NCBI RefSeq assembly: GCF_024506395.1
Contig: NZ_JANIBO010000001.1
Span: 434,001-498,000 of the forward strand
From: Cetobacterium sp. NK01
Lineage (GTDB): Bacteria; Fusobacteriota; Fusobacteriia; Fusobacteriales; Fusobacteriaceae
Direction of reading: 5' to 3'
Length of the DNA stretch: 64,000 nt
Each line of letters begins with the position of its first letter. The first letter of the stretch is position 1. Below, piece after piece: positions 1 through 7,752 of this stretch. Below the pieces are notes generated by a model that worked only from the letters and a program-made list of their open reading frames with translations, did not search any database and was not told the origin of the DNA. A program made the translations under genes and the position numbers.

Positions 1-272
1 TCTACAGTTAAAACATCCTGCATTATTAAATTAAATTTAGGATTTGATGAGTATTTTTTTGTAAGAATTTTTTCCAAGTCCGTATCGATCTCAATACAAG
101 TAACTTGCTTTGCTCTTTCTAATAACAAAGCTGTCAATGCACCTTCACCTGGTCCAATCTCAATTATATGTTCATCTTCTCTAACTTCTGAAACTTCCAT
201 AATCTTATTCAAAACATCATTTTGATCTGTTAAGAAGTTTTGTCCAAATTTTTTCTTGTGTTTAAAGGACAT
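1..272 (-). CDS. rsmA: 16S rRNA adenine-N6 dimethyltransferase RsmA (KsgA), N-terminal part
   Basis: The reverse strand opens with MSFKHKKKFGQNFLTDQN, the typical RsmA start, followed by the SAM-binding motif EIGPGEGALT and an acidic ribose-contacting stretch (CIEIDTDLE). The family dimethylates two adjacent adenines in helix 45 of 16S rRNA late in 30S assembly. ATG at 272 has a GGAGGG ribosome site just upstream. Only about 90 codons lie in the window; the gene runs off the left edge, so the catalytic NxPY motif is not visible. It lies directly downstream of hpt (19-nt gap) and is probably cotranscribed with it. Confidence 0.93.
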   Translation of the reverse strand, partial: MSFKHKKKFGQNFLTDQNDVLNKIMEVSEVREDEHIIEIGPGEGALTALLLERAKQVTCIEIDTDLEKILTKKYSSNPKFNLIMQDVLTV

Positions 273-290
273 TTTCCCTCCTTTTAATTA

Positions 291-815
291 TTACTTTCTA
301 ACTACTTTTCCAATATAAGGAAGGTTTCTATATAGCTCATCATAATCTAAACCATACCCCACTACAAATTCATCTGGTATTTCAAATCCAATATATTCCC
401 CAACCATTTCAACTTTTCTTCTACTTGGTTTATCTAATAAAGAACATACTTTTAAAGATTTTGGTTGTTTTGACATCAAGAACTTTTTTACAGACTCTAA
501 TGTTAAACCTGTATCAATTATATCTTCTATAATTAAAACATCTTTTCCTGTCAAATCTTCATCAACATCTTTTAAAATCTTTACTACACCTGTACTGTCA
601 GTTCCACCATGGTAACTAGAGACTTTCATGAAATCCATAGCTAAATCTAGCTCAACACTTTTTAATAAATCAGCCATGAACATGATTGATCCCTTTAGTA
701 AACCTACGCAAATAAGATCTTTTCCTGCATAATCTTTTTCAATCTCTTTTGCAACCTCTTTTATTCTAGCCTGTAAATCTCCTTCAGAAATCATTTTCTC
801 TATTGTGTAATCCAT
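291..815 (-). CDS. hpt: hypoxanthine phosphoribosyltransferase
   Basis: A 174-residue purine-salvage enzyme that converts hypoxanthine or guanine plus PRPP to IMP or GMP in the cytosol. The PRPP-binding signature VLIIEDIIDTGLTL lies near residues 93-106, and the C-terminal part (DEFVVGYGLDYDELYRNLPYIG) is characteristic of bacterial Hpt. Length is normal. ATG at 815 follows a GGAGGG site. In many Firmicutes hpt sits in a tilS-hpt-ftsH cluster; here tilS and ftsH are adjacent to each other but lie about 59 kb away in this window, so that cluster is broken. Confidence 0.97.
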   Translation of the reverse strand: MDYTIEKMISEGDLQARIKEVAKEIEKDYAGKDLICVGLLKGSIMFMADLLKSVELDLAMDFMKVSSYHGGTDSTGVVKILKDVDEDLTGKDVLIIEDIIDTGLTLESVKKFLMSKQPKSLKVCSLLDKPSRRKVEMVGEYIGFEIPDEFVVGYGLDYDELYRNLPYIGKVVRK

Positions 816-852
816 TTTACCCTCCTAAATTTCAAATAATAGTTTACAAAAT

Positions 853-881
853 ATTCTATCATTTAAGCTACTATTTATCAA
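853..881 (-). promoter_or_regulatory. sigma-70 type promoter for hpt
   Basis: On the minus strand TTGATA (876-881) and TAGAAT (853-858) are 17 nt apart, and TGA precedes the -10 box, giving an extended -10. The start codon of hpt is about 38 nt downstream. The -35 box lies 7 nt from that of the divergent promoter at 889-917. Confidence 0.65.
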
Positions 882-888
882 GTAATTA

Positions 889-917
889 TTGATATTTTAG
901 TGCCACTATGATATTAT
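889..917 (+). promoter_or_regulatory. sigma-70 type promoter for the PASTA-rsgA-rpe operon
   Basis: TTGATA (889-894) and TATTAT (912-917) are separated by 17 nt, with TGA directly before the -10 box (extended -10). The PASTA gene starts at 977. The promoter is back to back with that of hpt. Confidence 0.65.
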
Positions 918-976
918 TTTAGGAGTATTTAGAGTATTTTATTATTTAATTTCATAGTACTAATTTAGGAGGAAAA

Positions 977-1678
977 ATGAAAAAATATTTAGCATATTTG
1001 CTATCATTCATACTTATTATTTTTATTTGTTTTTTTGCTTTTAATATTTTCTTAAAAACATATTTTAATAAAAGTTTTTATTCACTACCAAATCTTGTTG
1101 GAATGAATTTAGAACAAGTAAATAAAATAGATTCTATTGATAAAATCAATGTAATTGTTGCTGGAAATGATTTTTCTAACCTACCTGCTGGAACTATATT
1201 TAAACAAAATCCAGCTGCTGAAAAAGTTGTTAAAGAAGGAAGAACTGTTAGAGTTTGGTTAAGCAAAGGAAAAGACGATTATACTATGCCTGACTATACT
1301 AATAAAAATTTAATTGAGGTCTCTGCTAGACTACAAGAAGAAGGAATCAAAATAAAAAAAGTTTCTTATACATCTTCAAACTTACCCTACAACACTGTTT
1401 TAGCTACAACTCCATCTGTTGGACAAAGCACTCAAAAAAATAAAGGAGTCTCTCTTTTATTAAGCAACTCTAATTCTATTGCTTCTGTAGAAGTTCCTGA
1501 TACCATCGGATTTACTTTTGAAGAAGCAAATAATGAATTAATTTCAAAGGGACTTATTATAGGTGTGGTTAAAGAAAAGGTTGTCCCTGGATTAGAAAAA
1601 GGAATTGTTATAGAAACTACACATATCGGAGAAGCTGTTCCTGCTGGAACTATCATTGATATCGTTGTAAGTTATTAA
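977..1678 (+). CDS. membrane-anchored PASTA-domain protein without kinase domain
   Basis: A 233-residue protein with one N-terminal hydrophobic segment (about 5-27) followed by three PASTA repeats, roughly 36-98, 102-168 and 171-233, each beginning with a P-x-(x)-G/N-type start such as LPNLVGMN, MPDYTNKN and VPDTIGFT. PASTA repeats bind muropeptides or lipid II and normally form the outside part of PrkC/Stk kinases or of PBP2x. There is no kinase or transpeptidase domain here. The next genes are rsgA and rpe, which in Firmicutes follow prkC, so this probably corresponds to the sensor part of that locus. It would be anchored in the inner membrane with its repeats in the periplasm. The ATG follows AGGAGG. 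Confidence 0.88.
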   Translation: MKKYLAYLLSFILIIFICFFAFNIFLKTYFNKSFYSLPNLVGMNLEQVNKIDSIDKINVIVAGNDFSNLPAGTIFKQNPAAEKVVKEGRTVRVWLSKGKDDYTMPDYTNKNLIEVSARLQEEGIKIKKVSYTSSNLPYNTVLATTPSVGQSTQKNKGVSLLLSNSNSIASVEVPDTIGFTFEEANNELISKGLIIGVVKEKVVPGLEKGIVIETTHIGEAVPAGTIIDIVVSY

Positions 1679-1692
1679 TTTAAGGAGCGTGA

Positions 1693-2580
1693 ATTACTAT
1701 CGAAGGAATTGTTATTAATAAAATTCAAGGTTTTTATAATATTGAAAGTAATGGAAAAGAGTATCTTTGTAAATTAAGAGGAATCTTAAAAAGATCTGAC
1801 AAAAGAGAAAATTGCACTGTAGGAGATTATGTTGTTTTTGATGCAGACGGCTTTATAACAGAGGTAAAGCCTCGAAAAAATCTTTTAAGAAGACCTTTAG
1901 TTGCTAACATAGATTACGGTGTTATACAATTTGCTGCTAAAGATCCAGCTATTGACTATGAAAAAATAAACATTTTAATTTTAAATAGTCTGTATAATAA
2001 AATCAAACCTGTATTAATCATTAATAAAATAGATTTATTGACACCTGAAGAATTAAAGGAAATTAAATCTAATTTAGAATATTTATCTAAAATACAGATT
2101 CCTGTTTTTTACATATCGACTTATGAAAATATTGGTATAGATCAACTAAGAGACTTTTTAAAGGATAATGTTACAGCCTTTGGTGGTCCATCTGGAGTTG
2201 GAAAATCAAGTATTTTGAATCTTTTACAAGACTCGAAAGAACTAAAAACAGGTGAAACAAGTAAAAGATTAAGGGCTGGTAAACATACTACTAGAGATAG
2301 TAAACTACTTTCTCTTCCTAGTGGAGGATTCGTTATTGACACACCTGGATTTTCCTCTGTGGAGTTACCTCCTACTGAAAATGCACAAGAATTAATTGAT
2401 CTTTTTCCTGAGTTTAATTTAAGTGAAGGGTGTAAATTTAATAATTGTGTTCATATTAATGAACCTAACTGTGGTGTAAAAAATGCTGCCGATACTGGTC
2501 AAATTCCTAAAGAGAGATATGATTTTTATAAACGTTGTTACGAAAAATCTAAAAATGAAATCTGGAATAAATATAAATAG
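1693..2580 (+). CDS. rsgA: ribosome small-subunit GTPase RsgA, apparent ATT start
   Basis: A circularly permuted GTPase that checks 30S maturation. The frame holds an N-terminal OB fold (about 1-70), NKID (G4), then the P-loop [10 protein letters not shown] (G1), DTPGFSS (G3), and a C-terminal zinc knuckle with the Cys-x-Cys/His cluster near [15 protein letters not shown]. The first in-frame ATG/GTG/TTG is TTG at 2038, inside the NKIDL motif, which would delete the OB fold and G4. The frame stays open upstream to a TGA at 1690-1692. ATT at 1693 is 5 nt after AAGGAG (1682-1687) and gives a normal 295 residues beginning with the expected [15 protein letters not shown] at 1699 is an alternative, and an indel error in the sequence cannot be excluded. 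Confidence 0.88.
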   Translation: MTIEGIVINKIQGFYNIESNGKEYLCKLRGILKRSDKRENCTVGDYVVFDADGFITEVKPRKNLLRRPLVANIDYGVIQFAAKDPAIDYEKINILILNSLYNKIKPVLIINKIDLLTPEELKEIKSNLEYLSKIQIPVFYISTYENIGIDQLRDFLKDNVTAFGGPSGVGKSSILNLLQDSKELKTGETSKRLRAGKHTTRDSKLLSLPSGGFVIDTPGFSSVELPPTENAQELIDLFPEFNLSEGCKFNNCVHINEPNCGVKNAADTGQIPKERYDFYKRCYEKSKNEIWNKYK

Positions 2581-2624
2581 AGATTGTTCAAATTAGAAAA
2601 ATTACAAAGGGAGTGAATTTTCAA

Positions 2625-3269
2625 ATGATACAAAAAGAAATCAAAATAGCACCTTCAATACTTTCTGCTGACTTTAGTCAATTAGGAAATGAAGTTATTG
2701 CCATTGATCAAGCTGGAGCTGATTATATTCATATAGATGTTATGGATGGTATGTTCGTTCCTAACATTACATTTGGTGCACCTGTTATTAAATCTATTAG
2801 AAATAAAACTAAATTAGTTTTTGATGTACACCTTATGATTGAAGCACCTGAAAGATACATTGAAGAGTTTGTTAAAGCTGGAGCTGATATTATTGTTGTT
2901 CATGCTGAAGCTACAAAACATCTACATAGAACAATTCAATTGATCAAATCTTTCGGAATAAAAGCTGGAGTTTCTTTAAACCCTGCCACTTCTGTTGACG
3001 CTATCAAATATGTTATTGATGAATTAGATATGGTATTAGTTATGTCGGTTAATCCTGGATTTGGAGGTCAAAAATTTATTGAAAGCTCTGTTCAAAAAAT
3101 TAGAGAAGTTCGTAATTTAAGCAGTACTATTGATATTCAAGTTGATGGTGGAATAACTAATGAGACTATTGGAAAATGTATTGACGCTGGTGCTAATATT
3201 TTTGTTGCTGGTTCATACGTTTTCTCTGGAAATTACAAGGAGAGAATCAAATCTTTAAAGGAGAGATAA
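2625..3269 (+). CDS. rpe: ribulose-phosphate 3-epimerase
   Basis: A 214-residue TIM-barrel enzyme of the pentose phosphate pathway that interconverts ribulose-5-P and xylulose-5-P. Family motifs are intact: [26 protein letters not shown] (metal-binding His and catalytic Asp), [17 protein letters not shown] and VDGGI. ATG at 2625 is preferred; GTG at 2613 overlaps the ribosome site AAAGGGAG (2606-2613). This leaves an 11-nt spacer, rather long. It sits between rsgA and a MarR-type regulator in one plus-strand operon. Confidence 0.96.
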   Translation: MIQKEIKIAPSILSADFSQLGNEVIAIDQAGADYIHIDVMDGMFVPNITFGAPVIKSIRNKTKLVFDVHLMIEAPERYIEEFVKAGADIIVVHAEATKHLHRTIQLIKSFGIKAGVSLNPATSVDAIKYVIDELDMVLVMSVNPGFGGQKFIESSVQKIREVRNLSSTIDIQVDGGITNETIGKCIDAGANIFVAGSYVFSGNYKERIKSLKER

Positions 3270-3271
3270 TT

Positions 3272-3946
3272 ATGAATAATATAAATAAAGTAAATGACGT
3301 TTTAGAAAATTTTTATAAATTATTTTATGAAACAGAAGATCTAGCGTTAAAAAGAGGAATTAAATGCTTAACTCACACTGAATTACACATTATTGAAGCT
3401 ATTGGAAAAGAATCATTAAGTATGAATGAACTTTCTGACAGGCTAGGAATAACTATGGGAACTGCAACCGTAGCTATTACAAAATTAAGAGAAAAAGGAT
3501 TTATTGACAGAGTTAGATCTGATGCTGATAGAAGAAAAGTTTATGTCTCTTTATCAAAAAAAGGAATTGAGGCATTAAATTATCATAATAACTATCATAA
3601 AAATATTATTTCAACTATCACAGAAAATATTCCAGAAAAGGATCTGAACCACTTTACAGAAACGTTTGAACTAATTTTAAAAAATTTAAAAGATAAAACA
3701 GAGTTTTTCAAACCACATTCTGTAACTGAATTTCCAGTAGGTACTATTGTTTCTATTAACGAAGTAAAAGGAACTCCAATTATTCAAGACTATTTTTCTA
3801 ATAATGGAATTGAACATTATTCAACTGTTAAAATAGTAGAGTCTGAAGAAAAAGATAAGGTAGCACTTGAAAAAGAAGACGGCTCTGTATTAAAAGTTAA
3901 TCTTTTGGATGCTAAAAATCTTATTGCAATAAAGGTAGAAGAATAA
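3272..3946 (+). CDS. MarR-family regulator with C-terminal FeoA/SH3-like domain
   Basis: Residues about 1-145 form a MarR winged helix: the recognition region LSMNELSDRLGITMGTATVA is followed by a wing with RSDADRRKVYVSLSKKG. Residues about 150-224 are an added domain rich in beta strand (PVGTIVSINEVKGTP and a VKIVESEEKDKVALEKEDG stretch) resembling the SH3-like FeoA domain found at the end of DtxR/IdeR iron regulators. That assignment rests on pattern only. The gene starts 2 nt after rpe (AAAGGAG site) and overlaps rqcH by one base. Ligand and targets are unknown; autoregulation of the operon is possible. Confidence 0.82.
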   Translation: MNNINKVNDVLENFYKLFYETEDLALKRGIKCLTHTELHIIEAIGKESLSMNELSDRLGITMGTATVAITKLREKGFIDRVRSDADRRKVYVSLSKKGIEALNYHNNYHKNIISTITENIPEKDLNHFTETFELILKNLKDKTEFFKPHSVTEFPVGTIVSINEVKGTPIIQDYFSNNGIEHYSTVKIVESEEKDKVALEKEDGSVLKVNLLDAKNLIAIKVEE

Positions 3947-5577
3947 TGTTGTATCTTGACGGAATATCTTTAAATAAAATTAAAGATGAATTAGAAACTA
4001 CTTTAAAAGGAAAAAGTGTTAATAAGATTGTTCAAACTAGCTCCTTAGCTATAAGTCTTAACTTTGGGAAACAGAGATTTATTCTCTCTTGTTTCCCTTC
4101 TCTTTCATTATGCTACCTATCTGATACCAAAGAGGATAATCTTTTAGAGGAAAATAGTTCATTCTCTTTAAATCTAAAAAAATATATAGCGGGTTCAACC
4201 TTAATTTCTATTAACCAAATAGGATTTGACAGAATATTAAATTTTACATTCTCAAAATTAAATGAACTTGGTGAAATCAAAGTTTATAATTTATATTTTG
4301 AAATGATGGGTAAACACTCAAATCTTATTTTAACTAATAAAGAAAATAAGGTCTTAGATTCTATAAAACGTTTTTCTATTGAAGAAAATCCAAACAGAAT
4401 ACTATTTCCTGGAATTGATTACACAACTCCAGCTCTAGAGAAAAAGAGATCTCCTCTAATGATTACTAAAGAGGAATTTGATAAAGAAAAAGAAGAAAAA
4501 ACTCTTTTGAAAAATATAGAAGGATTTGGAAAATTTTTAGCTAACTCTCTTTCTTCTTTTGAGAATTTAAAAAATATTCTAAAAGATCAAATTTCACCTA
4601 AAATATTTTTTAATGAACATAATGAAATTATCTTAGCAACTGTTTTAAATATTGAACCAAAAGAATATCATTATGTAAAATCCTATAACTCTTTTCAAGA
4701 ATTAATTAATTTTTATTTAACTTCAGAAAATTTATCTAATACTTTTAAAATTTTAAAAGATAAATTATCAGCTTGCATAAAAAAGGAGATTAAAAAATCT
4801 GAAAAAATAATTATCTCTATTAAAAAAGATTTAGTAGAAAAAAAAGATTTTGATCGATATCGAGAACTTGGAGATATTCTAGCAGCTTCTCTATATTCTT
4901 TAAAAAAAGGAATGAAAGAGGTTGAACTCTATGATTTTTATAATGATTCTATGTGTAAAATAACTCTAGATCCATTACTTACTCCTCAACTAAATTTAGA
5001 GAAAATTTATAAAAAATATAATAAATTAAAAAAGGGTATGGAGTTTAACGAAAAACGATTAATTGAAATTTCTAATAACTTAAAATATTTTTCTAGTGTC
5101 GAAACTTTTATTAATAATAGTAATTCTAAAGAAAATCTTAAGCTTATTGAAGAAGAACTTTTAAATGAAGGATACTTAAAAATTTCTTCTAAGAATAAAC
5201 CTAATAAAAAAAATAACAAAAAACAAATTACTAAATCTTTTACTTTTGGAGAAATTAATATAGATGGTATCTTGGTTAAATATGGAAGAAATAATTTAGA
5301 GAATGACGCTTTAGCTACAAAATATTCACATAAAAATGATATCTGGTTCCATTGCAAGGATGTTCCAGGAACCCATGCTATTGTTAGTCACAGTGAAAAT
5401 TTATCTCAAAAAAACATTTATGATATTGCTGTTTTTTGTGGTCAACAATCTAAGCTTCCTGTAGGAACTAAACTTACTGTTGATTATACTCAGATTAAAT
5501 ATTTAAATAAACCCAAAGGCGCTAAACCTGGATTTGTTACATATAAAATCTTCCAATCAATAGTTGTTACTATATAA
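3946..5577 (+). CDS. rqcH: ribosome quality-control protein RqcH (NFACT/Rqc2 family)
   Basis: A 543-residue NFACT protein, formerly called fibronectin-binding protein A. It binds obstructed 50S subunits with peptidyl-tRNA and directs alanine tailing of the stalled chain. The NFACT-N domain has the FDR motif at 94-96 (the Asp-Arg pair needed for tailing in RqcH). A long lysine-rich coiled-coil middle (about 270-420) follows, then the NFACT-R domain with DIWFHCKDVPGTHAIV. The length is close to that of B. subtilis RqcH. The ATG overlaps the TAA of the upstream regulator (ATAATG), so translation is coupled. Confidence 0.95.
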   Translation: MLYLDGISLNKIKDELETTLKGKSVNKIVQTSSLAISLNFGKQRFILSCFPSLSLCYLSDTKEDNLLEENSSFSLNLKKYIAGSTLISINQIGFDRILNFTFSKLNELGEIKVYNLYFEMMGKHSNLILTNKENKVLDSIKRFSIEENPNRILFPGIDYTTPALEKKRSPLMITKEEFDKEKEEKTLLKNIEGFGKFLANSLSSFENLKNILKDQISPKIFFNEHNEIILATVLNIEPKEYHYVKSYNSFQELINFYLTSENLSNTFKILKDKLSACIKKEIKKSEKIIISIKKDLVEKKDFDRYRELGDILAASLYSLKKGMKEVELYDFYNDSMCKITLDPLLTPQLNLEKIYKKYNKLKKGMEFNEKRLIEISNNLKYFSSVETFINNSNSKENLKLIEEELLNEGYLKISSKNKPNKKNNKKQITKSFTFGEINIDGILVKYGRNNLENDALATKYSHKNDIWFHCKDVPGTHAIVSHSENLSQKNIYDIAVFCGQQSKLPVGTKLTVDYTQIKYLNKPKGAKPGFVTYKIFQSIVVTI

Positions 5578-5604
5578 AAATAATATTTTAAAAATATTAT
5601 TTTT
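5576..5604 (+). terminator. AT-only inverted repeat after rqcH
   Basis: A perfect 13-bp inverted repeat (AAAAATAATATTT and its complement, 3-nt loop) begins at the rqcH stop codon and ends in a T run. The stem has no G or C, so termination may be weak; an mRNA 3'-end stabiliser is equally possible. Confidence 0.45.
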
Positions 5605-5644
5605 ATTAAATTATTTATCTATTAATATATTCCAGGAGTGAGCT

Positions 5645-6277
5645 ATGAAACAAAAATTTTTATTCTTATTTTTTGTACTATATATAACTACTTTAGGTTC
5701 TACTTCATCTCTTTATAAATCCTTAAAACTGAAGGACAAAATGAACTATGATGTATTTAAACAAGCAATTAAAGGAGCTTCTAAAATCAAAGGAAAAAGT
5801 TTTCAATTTTTAACAGTTATTGATTTTACTAAGCCATCTACTGAACCTAGATTTTCTGTTATAGATTTGAAAGAAAAAAAATTATTATACTACACATATG
5901 TTTCTCATGGGAAAAATAGTGGTAAAATTTTAGCTACAAAATTTTCAAATGCTCCTAACTCTTTTCAAAGCTCTTTAGGATTTTTTATAACTGACACAAA
6001 ACCATACGTAGGAAATTACGGTTATTCTCTAAGGTTAAAAGGTCTTGAAAATAGATTTAATTCAAACGCCTATGATAGGGCTATTGTGATTCATGGCGCT
6101 GATTATGCATCTAAAAAATATATTGATCAAATGGGGTTTTTAGGTAGAACTCTTGGATGTCCTGCAATCCCAACAGAACTTTCTAAGGAGGTTATTGATC
6201 TTCTATCTAATAACTCTATAATTTTTATTGCTGGTAATGATCTAAAATATTTAAAAGAAAGTCGATTTATAAATTAA
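5645..6277 (+). CDS. exported murein L,D-transpeptidase family protein (YkuD_2 type)
   Basis: A 210-residue protein with a hydrophobic N-terminus compatible with a signal peptide (about 1-20). The body has the pattern of the murein L,D-transpeptidase catalytic family: YVSHGKNSG, FSNAPNSFQSSLGFF, YSLRLKGLE, the catalytic-type histidine in AIVIHGADY and the cysteine in GRTLGCPAIP. Members form or remodel L,D peptide links, or attach proteins, in the peptidoglycan of the periplasm. It lies 67 nt after rqcH and has its own ribosome site (AGGAGTGAG). Confidence 0.85.
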   Translation: MKQKFLFLFFVLYITTLGSTSSLYKSLKLKDKMNYDVFKQAIKGASKIKGKSFQFLTVIDFTKPSTEPRFSVIDLKEKKLLYYTYVSHGKNSGKILATKFSNAPNSFQSSLGFFITDTKPYVGNYGYSLRLKGLENRFNSNAYDRAIVIHGADYASKKYIDQMGFLGRTLGCPAIPTELSKEVIDLLSNNSIIFIAGNDLKYLKESRFIN

Positions 6278-6279
6278 TT

Positions 6280-6308
6280 AAAAAAAAGGAGAATTATTCT
6301 CCTTTTTT
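6280..6308. terminator. bidirectional terminator
   Basis: The hairpin AAAAAAAGGAGAA-TTA-TTCTCCTTTTTTT separates the plus-strand transpeptidase gene from the convergent minus-strand transporter operon. T runs flank it on both strands. Confidence 0.85.
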
Positions 6309-6658
6309 TAATACTGATTTATCTCTTTTAACCAATCTTTTTTATCATTTAAAAAATCTTCTATTTGTAGCTCTCCACTTTTATTTAAGCTAAACTCTAT
6401 AATACCTTCTTTTTCTTCTCCATCTACCTCTAATATAAATTTATGGCTACTACCTTTTAAATTCAATATCACTTTTTTATTTTTTCCTATCTTTTTATCT
6501 TTTGTCTCTAAATTTTTAATAATAATATTCTTACTTAATTTTTTATTAGAATATACATTATTTATAATCAACGTATGCTCTTGCCCCGTTAAATATAGGA
6601 TACCACCTATTAAAGATATAAGCAGAAAAAAAATTGTTATACTTATTTTTTTTCTCAT
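6308..6658 (-). CDS. small membrane-anchored protein at the end of the ABC operon
   Basis: A 116-residue lysine-rich protein with a single N-terminal membrane segment (about 5-24) and a predicted beta-rich extracytoplasmic remainder (SSHKFILEVDGEEKEGIIEFSL). I do not recognise a characterised family; it resembles the DUF6672-type proteins annotated beside such transporters in Fusobacteria, but that is recollection, not a search. The start overlaps the stop of the upstream permease by 4 nt (ATGA type), so it is the last cistron of the importer operon and may be an accessory or partner of the permease. Confidence 0.72.
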   Translation of the reverse strand: MRKKISITIFFLLISLIGGILYLTGQEHTLIINNVYSNKKLSKNIIIKNLETKDKKIGKNKKVILNLKGSSHKFILEVDGEEKEGIIEFSLNKSGELQIEDFLNDKKDWLKEINQY

Positions 6659-7752
6659 ATAGCTTCCCCCTCACACTTTATTGACTCCTCAATTCTTTTT
6701 AATTTCTTTTCTCTTTCTCTTCTCCACTCATGCATTACTAAAACTAAAGCTATAATACCATAAGAAACAAACACTCTAAAGTATTCTCCTATTTGAGCTG
6801 AACCCATCAACTCCTTTCCTGCAACAGGAGAAATTATAAACATCATATGAAATAAAACTATACCTGTTATTGCATTTGGAATGCTTGCTTTTACAGCTGA
6901 AGCTCCTCCAATTAAAAGTGCTGCTATGGAAAACATTCCTATTTGCTCATGACTATTATAAGTATTCATAGTTCCTATATTTTGTAAATATATAATTTGT
7001 CCAAATCCAGCTAATACAGTTGATATAACTATAGCTAGAACTCTTGTTCTATCAACATCTATTCCTGCAGCTCTTGCTATTTCTATATTTTGTCCAACAG
7101 CTCTCATATCTTGTCCCAACTTTGTTTTTCTAAACCACACTATAAATACACATAATAATATTACTATTAAAAAAGTAGCCATAGGTATTTTTTGTCCAAA
7201 TATATTTATTTCTAGTAAACCATCTAAACCTCTTCTAATCCCCTGTAAATCTATTGCGTTTCTTATTCCACTTCCTCTTGATAAAATTAATTTTGGATTT
7301 GAAATTTTTATTATATTTCCCATTCCATACAAAACAATAAGTTGATATATTCCATTCATAAAAAGACCTAATATCATAGATGTTATCATCTCTTTACCTT
7401 TAGCTTTATTTAAAATATTTCCACTAAAATATCCTAATAACATAGCTATAGGAGTTGATAAAATCATTGCTAGAAAAACGCCTTGATAGCCTATAATTCT
7501 CCATTCTGTTATAAAAATTAATGCTATTTGTCCTGCCATAGCACCTAAAACAATACCAAAGTTTAGTCCCATTCCAGCTATTATAGGAATCAATAATGAA
7601 AGTACTAAAAATAAATTTCTATCTAATCTTAAAATCATCTCTTGTATTAAATATTGAGGGGTTAATTTTGATACAGGTATTATTAAAGATAAAAATATTA
7701 ATATAAAAATTGGAACAATATTTTTCTCTAAAAAATTTTTTAACTTCTCCAT
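6655..7752 (-). CDS. ABC transporter permease (branched sugar/nucleoside type), second subunit
   Basis: A 365-residue polytopic protein with eight to ten predicted membrane segments and the BPD_transp_2 pattern: GLNFGIVLGAMAGQIA near the N-terminal third, the cytoplasmic loop AVGQNIEIARAAGIDVDRTR that contacts the ATPase, then LLIGGASAVKASIPNA. It pairs with the 344-residue permease encoded just upstream (stop and start overlap at 7752) to form the heterodimeric channel. The charged C-terminal tail (HEWRREREKKLKRIEE) is cytoplasmic. The substrate is not evident. Confidence 0.9.
   Translation of the reverse strand: MEKLKNFLEKNIVPIFILIFLSLIIPVSKLTPQYLIQEMILRLDRNLFLVLSLLIPIIAGMGLNFGIVLGAMAGQIALIFITEWRIIGYQGVFLAMILSTPIAMLLGYFSGNILNKAKGKEMITSMILGLFMNGIYQLIVLYGMGNIIKISNPKLILSRGSGIRNAIDLQGIRRGLDGLLEINIFGQKIPMATFLIVILLCVFIVWFRKTKLGQDMRAVGQNIEIARAAGIDVDRTRVLAIVISTVLAGFGQIIYLQNIGTMNTYNSHEQIGMFSIAALLIGGASAVKASIPNAITGIVLFHMMFIISPVAGKELMGSAQIGEYFRVFVSYGIIALVLVMHEWRREREKKLKRIEESIKCEGEAI

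Noticed and set aside
2038-2580. Short RsgA starting at TTG 2038
   Set aside because: It would remove the OB fold and begin inside the NKID motif; the frame is open and family-like to 1693.
5007-5357. Minus-strand open frame within rqcH
   Set aside because: It lies opposite a well-supported gene, is low in complexity and has no ribosome site.
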